Shown here: positions 63,952 to 64,000 of the stretch, one piece after another | Numbering within the stretch: the stretch's first letter is position 1 | Layout of the letters: every line of letters begins with the position of its first letter | Assembly: GCF_004001045.1 (NCBI RefSeq) | Contig: NZ_BIMK01000018.1 | Location: 106,757-170,756, forward strand | DNA length: 64,000 bases | Reading direction: 5' to 3' | From: Paenibacillus chibensis | Lineage (GTDB): Bacteria > Bacillota > Bacilli > Paenibacillales > Paenibacillaceae | Notes under the pieces: model-generated | What the model saw: the letters and a program-made list of their open reading frames with translations, nothing else | Told to the model about the DNA's origin: nothing | Database searches by the model: none | Position numbers and translations under genes: made by a program

Positions 63952-64000
63952 GGTGGCTCCCGTCGCTCCCGTAGCGCCGGCTGCCGCCAAAAGCGTATAG
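63952..64000 (-). pseudogene. bclB: 5' part of split bclB-like gene, cut by window edge
   Basis: On the minus strand the bases encode Ala-Ala-Ala-Gly-Ala-Thr-Gly-Ala-Thr-Gly-Ala-Thr collagen triplets in the frame that joins to 55274 across the element. The start lies outside the window. Confidence 0.8.

Overview
The window looks like a spore-forming Bacillota chromosome, most likely Paenibacillus or a close relative. Pointers are a BclB-type exosporium collagen-like gene, a YugN-like gene, secreted proteins with copper-amine-oxidase-N, Big2 and NHL modules, strong Shine-Dalgarno sites with frequent TTG/GTG starts, and moderately GC-rich coding DNA. No rRNA, tRNA or CRISPR array was seen. All calls come from reading the sequence; no database search was run.

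Region 1 (1-13.5 kb): the 3' part of a sensor kinase; an SDR gene and a TetR gene, each preceded by the same operator motif; an lmrA/lmrB-like TetR plus DHA2 efflux pair with an AGACC-N4-GGTCT operator; a MATE pump; a secreted NHL/copper-amine-oxidase-N protein followed by a FecR-domain protein; a FAD-dependent dehydrogenase behind a complete guanine-type riboswitch with an overlapping terminator; and a VOC protein whose promoter carries a perfect cre match.

Region 2 (13.5-31.6 kb) is the most unusual chromosomal block. Six or seven co-oriented minus-strand genes encode a GAP1-like membrane protein, a zinc-ribbon GTPase, a beta-rich protein, a membrane von Willebrand A (vWA) protein, an 813-aa coiled-coil protein, a 1129-aa tubulin-like protein and a secreted vWA protein with a cytoplasmic tail. 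Three divergent plus-strand genes encode a mini-membrane protein, a zinc-ribbon membrane protein and a TPR-like membrane protein. Together they look like one envelope-anchored, nucleotide-driven machine of unknown function. Two copies of a palindromic intergenic repeat sit inside the block.

Region 3 (31.7-52.7 kb): a nine-repeat Big2 surface protein, a serine hydrolase, an RsiV/PdaC-like protein, a DsbA/FrnE-like oxidoreductase, a second MATE pump, a sugar utilisation locus (two ABC permeases, binding lipoprotein, LacI regulator, GlcNAc-type kinase, GH4 6-phospho-glycosidase) with two matching operators, a Bcr/CflA pump, a PNPOx-like protein, a YugN-like protein and a 1137-aa repeat protein. 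A second intergenic repeat family (about 112 bp, two copies) flanks the kinase-GH4 pair.

Region 4 (52.8-64 kb): a glycosyltransferase and a methyltransferase lie downstream of a bclB-like collagen gene. That gene is split inside its Gly-Ala-Thr repeats by an 8.7-kb element. The element carries the C-terminal part of a relaxase, a BcrAB-like ABC exporter, a response regulator and intramembrane-type kinase, a sigma-like HTH protein, a long structured non-coding region, two small ICE-type genes (one frameshifted by an 11-bp duplication) and a large serine recombinase at its right end. Rejoining the flanks at a shared CC/GG dinucleotide restores an unbroken collagen reading frame.
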